DNA from: Flavobacteriales bacterium
Lineage (GTDB): Bacteria; Bacteroidota; Bacteroidia; Flavobacteriales_E; Vicingaceae
DNA: 64,000 nt
NCBI GenBank assembly: GCA_015075325.1
Contig: JABTUP010000001.1
Span: forward strand, 62,001 to 126,000
Direction of reading: 5' to 3'
Both the position numbers and the translations under genes were made by a program. The notes under the pieces were generated by a model. That model had not been told where the DNA came from, ran no database searches, and worked only from the letters and a program-made list of their open reading frames with translations. Positions 59,821 through 64,000 of the stretch are shown here, piece by piece (the first letter of the stretch is position 1; every line of letters starts with the position of its first letter).

Positions 59821-62652
59821 CTATTTTAAAATTTCGTTACTTAAAAATTTTGCTGTATAACTTTTAGTATTTATTATTATTTCTTCTGGGGTCCCTTCTG
59901 CCACAATAGTTCCTCCATTTGCTCCGCCATCAGGACCAATATCAATAATATAATCGGCAACTTTTATAATATCCATATTGTGTTCAATTATTAAAACCGA
60001 ATTACCCGAATCAACTAATTTATAAATTACATCCAAAAATATTCTGATATCTTCAAAATGCAATCCTGTTGAGGGTTCGTCGAGTATATAAAAAGTATTT
60101 CCAGTTTGTTTTTTTGATAATTCGGTTGCCAGTTTTACACGTTGTGCTTCTCCACCAGACAGTGTTGTAGAAGGTTGTCCTAAATGAAGATAACCCAAAC
60201 CTACCTCATCTAAGGTTACTATTTTCTGATAAATTGAAGGGATGTTTTGAAAAAATTCCAATGCTTGAGTAATGGTCATGTTCAACACATCGCTTATCGA
60301 TTTTCCTTTGTACCTAACCTCCAGTGTTTCTCTATTGTAACGCTTTCCATAACACTCATCGCACTCTACGTAAACGTCTGGTAAAAAATTCATTTCAATC
60401 GTTTTAATTCCTGCTCCTTGACAAGTTTCACACCTTCCTCCTTTTACATTAAACGAAAATCTGCCGGGTTGATATCCTCTAATTTGAGCTTCTGGTAAAG
60501 AGCTAAACAGATTTCGAATATCTGTAAAAACAGCAGTATAAGTTGCTGGATTTGAACGAGGTGTTCTTCCAATTGGCGATTGGTCGATATCAATAACTTT
60601 GTCAATGTGCTCCAATCCTTTAATAGATTGATAAGGCATTGGTTTTTTTACTCCGTTATAAATGTATTTATTTAAGATTGGGTAAAGGGTTTCATTAACC
60701 AAAGTAGATTTACCACTACCAGAAACACCTGTAACACAAACCAATTTGCCTAATGGAATTTTTAAATCTACATTTTTCAGGTTGTTTCCTGATGCTCCAA
60801 AAAGTTCTAAATACTTGCCATTGCCTTCTCGTTTAATTTTAGGTATTTCAATGGCTAAACTTCCTTTTAGGTAACGAGCAGTTTCTGTTTTATATTTTAA
60901 AATGTTTTCAGGTGTTTCGGCACAAACAATTTCGCCACCATGTATTCCTGCTTTCGGACCAATATCAATAATGTAATCGGATTCGAGCATTATTTCTTTG
61001 TCGTGTTCAACAACAAGTATTGAGTTACCTATGTCTCTTAGTTCTTTAAGAGATTGAATTAATTTTTCGTTATCACGTTGATGCAATCCAATACTTGGTT
61101 CATCTAAAATATAAAGCACATTTACCAATTGAGAACCAATTTGTGTAGCCAATCGAATTCGCTGTGCTTCTCCACCAGAGAGTGTTCTTGAACTTCTGTT
61201 TATCGACAAGTAGCTTAATCCAACATCTAATAAAAATTTTAATCTCGAATTAATTTCTTTTAATACTTCTTTTGCTATAATCTGCTGTTTATCAGAAAGT
61301 TTATCGTGTATATTGGTTGACCATTTATACAAGGTCTCGATATCCATTTCCGCAATTTCTGCAATGTTTTTATCGTCAATTTTAAAATATAAAGCTTCCT
61401 TTTTTAGTCGAGAACCGATACAAGAAGGACATTTTACTTTGTTCATAAAACTAGAAGCCCAACGCTCAACAGCTTTTGAATTATTTTCTTGATATTGTTT
61501 ATTGATGATATTAATTATTCCTTCAAATTCGATGGAATATTCTGTTGCAATTCCTGAAATATTTTGTGAAACGACTATTGGCTCTGTAGAACCATTTAAT
61601 AAAAAATCTATGGCTTCTTCAGAAATATCTTTTAATGGTGTATTTAAAGTAAAATCTAATTTTTTACCGATGGCTTCAATTTGTCGAAAAGTCCAATTGT
61701 TTTTATATTCTCCCAAAGGAACTATTCCACCTTTTTTAATTGTTGAATTTAAGTTTGGTATAATTTTTTTTAAATCAATTTCCGAAACCTCTCCTAAGCC
61801 ATTACACTTTTTACATGCACCATAAGGCGAATTAAATGAGAAGATATTTGGAGCTGGGTCATCGTATGAAATACCTGTTGTTGGACACATTAAATTCTTA
61901 CTCAACAGCATATAATCGTTTTCCTCAACATCAAAAAGCATTACAGTTCCTTTGCTGTGCTTCAAAGCTATTTCAATCGAATTATTAATTCTCTTTTTAT
62001 CTTCTTCTTTTACTTTTATTTGATCAATAACTACTTCAATATCGTGCGTTTTATACCTGTCTAATTGCATTCCAACTGTAACATTGGTAATTTCACCATC
62101 AATACGTGCTTTTATAAAACCTTGCTTAATAATTTGCTGAAACAATTCTTTATAATGACCTTTTCTTCCTTTTACTAAAGGTGCGAGAATAATTATTTTT
62201 TTATCCGAAAACTTTTCAAAAATTAAATCTATAATTTGAGCAGTTGAATATTTAACCATTAATTCGCCCGTATTATACGAATAGGCATTTGATGCACGAG
62301 CAAATAATAAACGAAAGAAATCATAAACTTCGGTAATTGTTCCTACTGTCGATCTTGGATTTTTACTAATGGTTTTTTGTTCGATAGAAATTACAGGGCT
62401 TAACCCGCTAATTTTATCTACTTCTGGACGCTCCATATTACCCAAAAACTGGCGAGCATAGGCAGAAAATGTTTCTAAATACCTTCGTTGACCTTCGGCA
62501 TAAATGGTGTCAAATGCTAATGAAGATTTTCCGCTACCACTTAAACCTGTAATAACCACAAGTTTGTTTCGTGGAATTTTAACAGAGATGTTTTTTAGAT
62601 TGTGGACTTTTGCTCCTTCAACTTCAATAAATTCTTCTTCTAAGCCCAACAT
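59821..62652 (-). CDS. uvrA: Excinuclease ABC subunit UvrA
   Basis: Damage-sensing ATPase of nucleotide excision repair (943 aa). Two ABC modules have Walker [10 protein letters not shown] (about 34-42) and GVSGSGKST, signatures LSGGEAQR (twice), and DEPSIGLH and DEPSTGLH Walker B regions. The second zinc module is complete (CETCQGAG ... CDECYGKR). In the first, the usual CxxC reads CPTTGIS while the following CKKCNG is intact, so one cysteine is missing; I believe this is common in the phylum. It lies 6 bp downstream of the glycosyl transferase gene. Confidence 0.97.
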   Translation of the reverse strand: MLGLEEEFIEVEGAKVHNLKNISVKIPRNKLVVITGLSGSGKSSLAFDTIYAEGQRRYLETFSAYARQFLGNMERPEVDKISGLSPVISIEQKTISKNPRSTVGTITEVYDFFRLLFARASNAYSYNTGELMVKYSTAQIIDLIFEKFSDKKIIILAPLVKGRKGHYKELFQQIIKQGFIKARIDGEITNVTVGMQLDRYKTHDIEVVIDQIKVKEEDKKRINNSIEIALKHSKGTVMLFDVEENDYMLLSKNLMCPTTGISYDDPAPNIFSFNSPYGACKKCNGLGEVSEIDLKKIIPNLNSTIKKGGIVPLGEYKNNWTFRQIEAIGKKLDFTLNTPLKDISEEAIDFLLNGSTEPIVVSQNISGIATEYSIEFEGIINIINKQYQENNSKAVERWASSFMNKVKCPSCIGSRLKKEALYFKIDDKNIAEIAEMDIETLYKWSTNIHDKLSDKQQIIAKEVLKEINSRLKFLLDVGLSYLSINRSSRTLSGGEAQRIRLATQIGSQLVNVLYILDEPSIGLHQRDNEKLIQSLKELRDIGNSILVVEHDKEIMLESDYIIDIGPKAGIHGGEIVCAETPENILKYKTETARYLKGSLAIEIPKIKREGNGKYLELFGASGNNLKNVDLKIPLGKLVCVTGVSGSGKSTLVNETLYPILNKYIYNGVKKPMPYQSIKGLEHIDKVIDIDQSPIGRTPRSNPATYTAVFTDIRNLFSSLPEAQIRGYQPGRFSFNVKGGRCETCQGAGIKTIEMNFLPDVYVECDECYGKRYNRETLEVRYKGKSISDVLNMTITQALEFFQNIPSIYQKIVTLDEVGLGYLHLGQPSTTLSGGEAQRVKLATELSKKQTGNTFYILDEPSTGLHFEDIRIFLDVIYKLVDSGNSVLIIEHNMDIIKVADYIIDIGPDGGANGGTIVAEGTPEEIIINTKSYTAKFLSNEILK

Positions 62653-62658
62653 TTTTAA

Positions 62659-63726
62659 CTATTTTGATTTGTCTGTATTCTTGTTTGCAATGATGAACAA
62701 AGTTAGAAAAACTAAAACAAAATAGCTTGAAAAAACAATGGTATAAATATGACTCCAAATTTTAAATGAAGAGATTAAATAAATTACAATAGAAGAAGAT
62801 ATGATTGATATTAACACCATTATTGCAGCTACTTTCTTTTCAGTAAAGCCTAAATAAGACAAGTGATGAGTGGTATGATCTTTACCTCCTACAAATGGAG
62901 ATTTTCCATTTCTAATTCTTTTAATAGATACGGTGAGTGTATCTACTATTGGTATTGTAAAAGATAAAATAGGAATAAGAAATTGACGAGAAACAGAAAA
63001 TTCTTCAGTAGTAACAGGATTCCAAAGATAATTTATACTTAATGCGGCCAATAAAATTCCAAGGTATTGGCTACCTGTATCTCCCATAAACATTTTTGAC
63101 GGATTCCAATTGAAATATAAAAAAGCAAAAAGAGTTCCTAATAATCCAATAACAACTGTCATAGAAATGGTATTGAATTCTTGGTTTGCTAACATTAAAA
63201 CGAAAATGGTAAAAGATATAATTAAGGAAACAGAAGTTGTTATTCCATCCATATTATCTAACATGTTAATAGAATTCATTAATCCAACCACCCAAATAGT
63301 AGTTAAAATGTAATTTAACCAGATTGAATCAAATACTGAAATTGATGTACCTGAGTAAATTAAAATTACAGCACATAAAATTTGAGTAATTAATTTTAAA
63401 AGTGGTTTAGTATTGTATGCATCATCAGCTAATCCCATTAAAAAGCCTAAAGAAACTGCTCCAATAACGCCAGTAAATTGAAAATCGATGGAAGACGCAC
63501 TATACGAGAAAATAAAAGGATGCAAAGTAATCGACAACAAAAAAACGATATAAAAACTTAAACCTCCTAATGCTGGTTTAACCTGTTCACTCCATCGTAT
63601 TGTTGCCTCACCTTGATTTCTAATTCCTAATGTTTTAACAAACTTTAATAGAATAGAATTAATTAAAAAAGAGAATACAATTGTTCCTGCAAAGAAAATA
63701 ATATGCTTCCAAGATAAAATTTCCAT
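62659..63726 (-). CDS. WecA/MraY-type undecaprenyl-phosphate sugar-1-phosphate transferase
   Basis: A polytopic inner-membrane enzyme (355 aa, about ten helices) that transfers a sugar-1-phosphate from a UDP-sugar to undecaprenyl phosphate, starting O-antigen, exopolysaccharide or teichoic-type glycans. Motifs typical of the family are GLADDAYN (about 98-105), MLDNMDG (catalytic Asp region), [11 protein letters not shown] and the C-terminal [10 protein letters not shown] loop. The WecA/TagO branch is more likely than MraY because mur genes are absent and rmlC lies 3 bp upstream in the operon. The precise sugar is unknown. Confidence 0.9.
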   Translation of the reverse strand: MEILSWKHIIFFAGTIVFSFLINSILLKFVKTLGIRNQGEATIRWSEQVKPALGGLSFYIVFLLSITLHPFIFSYSASSIDFQFTGVIGAVSLGFLMGLADDAYNTKPLLKLITQILCAVILIYSGTSISVFDSIWLNYILTTIWVVGLMNSINMLDNMDGITTSVSLIISFTIFVLMLANQEFNTISMTVVIGLLGTLFAFLYFNWNPSKMFMGDTGSQYLGILLAALSINYLWNPVTTEEFSVSRQFLIPILSFTIPIVDTLTVSIKRIRNGKSPFVGGKDHTTHHLSYLGFTEKKVAAIMVLISIISSSIVIYLISSFKIWSHIYTIVFSSYFVLVFLTLFIIANKNTDKSK

Positions 63727-63729
63727 AAA

Positions 63730-64000
63730 TTAAAATGGGCTATTAAAGCTGTTAAAAAGAGGCGATTCTTTATCTTTTTCAGATAAAATAGGATTACTGA
63801 TACCCCAATCAATTTTTAAATCTTTATCACACCATAAAATACTTCCTTCTGATTCTTTGTTGTAGTTGTTGGTGCATTTGTATGAAAACAAGGTATTATC
63901 TTCAAGAGTTAAAAAACCATGTGCAAAACCAGTTGGAATATAAAGCATGGTTTTATTGTATTCAGAAAGTTCAACAACCATATGTTTACCATAAGTAGAT
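63730..64000 (-). CDS. rmlC: dTDP-4-dehydrorhamnose 3,5-epimerase, partial
   Basis: The C-terminal part of RmlC, the cupin enzyme that epimerises dTDP-4-keto-6-deoxyglucose in dTDP-L-rhamnose synthesis. The frame is open to the window edge, where codons for STYGKHMVVELSEYNK precede LYIPTGFAHGF and the SYKCTNNYNKESEGSILW region with the conserved IDW and LSEKD end. The ATG at 63981 is internal. It is the upstream neighbour of the polyprenyl transferase, suggesting that rhamnose-containing surface polysaccharide genes continue outside the window. Confidence 0.92.
   Translation of the reverse strand, partial: STYGKHMVVELSEYNKTMLYIPTGFAHGFLTLEDNTLFSYKCTNNYNKESEGSILWCDKDLKIDWGISNPILSEKDKESPLFNSFNSPF

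Overview
The window comes from an AT-rich genome (about one third G+C by eye) of the phylum Bacteroidota, most probably a flavobacterium-like lineage. The main evidence is three proteins with type A and one with type B C-terminal sorting domains of the type IX secretion system (T9SS), several TAnnTTTG promoter boxes, few Shine-Dalgarno sequences, a carboxypeptidase-domain TonB receptor, DUF6089-type outer-membrane barrels and a fused E1 ketoacid dehydrogenase. I cannot place it to genus. No rRNA, tRNA, CRISPR array, transposase or phage gene was seen.

Layout. 1-4.4 kb: a HigA-type antitoxin, an aldehyde dehydrogenase, a frameshifted alpha/beta hydrolase and a TPR/SpoIIE phosphatase. 4.4-6.5 kb: a small accessory patch of short, poorly known genes (85-aa ORF, DUF1917/BLES03-like, DUF6169-like with a small overlapping leader gene). 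6.5-11 kb: E1 ketoacid dehydrogenase and the sulfate-activation pair cysDN. 11-16.3 kb: a DUF6089 barrel, a nitronate monooxygenase-like flavoprotein, an M16 peptidase pair and a porin-like barrel. 16.3-23.5 kb: a fatty-acid beta-oxidation cluster (MarR regulator, fadN, fadA, GNAT, fadE, SiaC-like). 23.5-30.6 kb: a secreted SBBP/PKD protein, then PIG-L deacetylase, tiny membrane protein and sodium/solute symporter with overlapping reading frames. 30.6-35.5 kb: an iron-uptake-like set (DUF4856 lipoprotein, imelysin lipoprotein, TonB receptor). 35.6-43.7 kb: sterol desaturase, ABC-F ATPase, TPR lipoprotein, recA, bcp, lgt, mtaB. 43.8-54 kb: PASTA protein, T9SS protein, pseudouridine synthase, a very large T9SS protein, an XRE regulator and a gliding-type T9SS type B protein. 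54-59 kb: a three-gene outer-membrane cluster with thrombospondin-type-3, EF-hand and SPOR modules. 59-64 kb: LOG-family nucleotide hydrolase, uvrA, a WecA/MraY-type transferase and the partial epimerase rmlC, probably the edge of a surface-polysaccharide locus.

Two features cut across the map. First, several families of short G/C- or simple-sequence repeats sit between genes and also inside reading frames, where they supply start-proximal residues, stop codons or internal loops (M16 peptidase, GNAT, MtaB and two T9SS proteins). Second, regulatory layouts can be read in places. A MarR gene has palindromes over its own promoter ahead of the beta-oxidation genes, and an XRE gene has repeated TTCTAAATTA motifs around its own promoter. 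I found no convincing wholly new system. The best candidates for new biology are the in-frame repeat colonisation, the outer-membrane cluster at 54-59 kb, and the small-gene patch at 4.8-6.4 kb.
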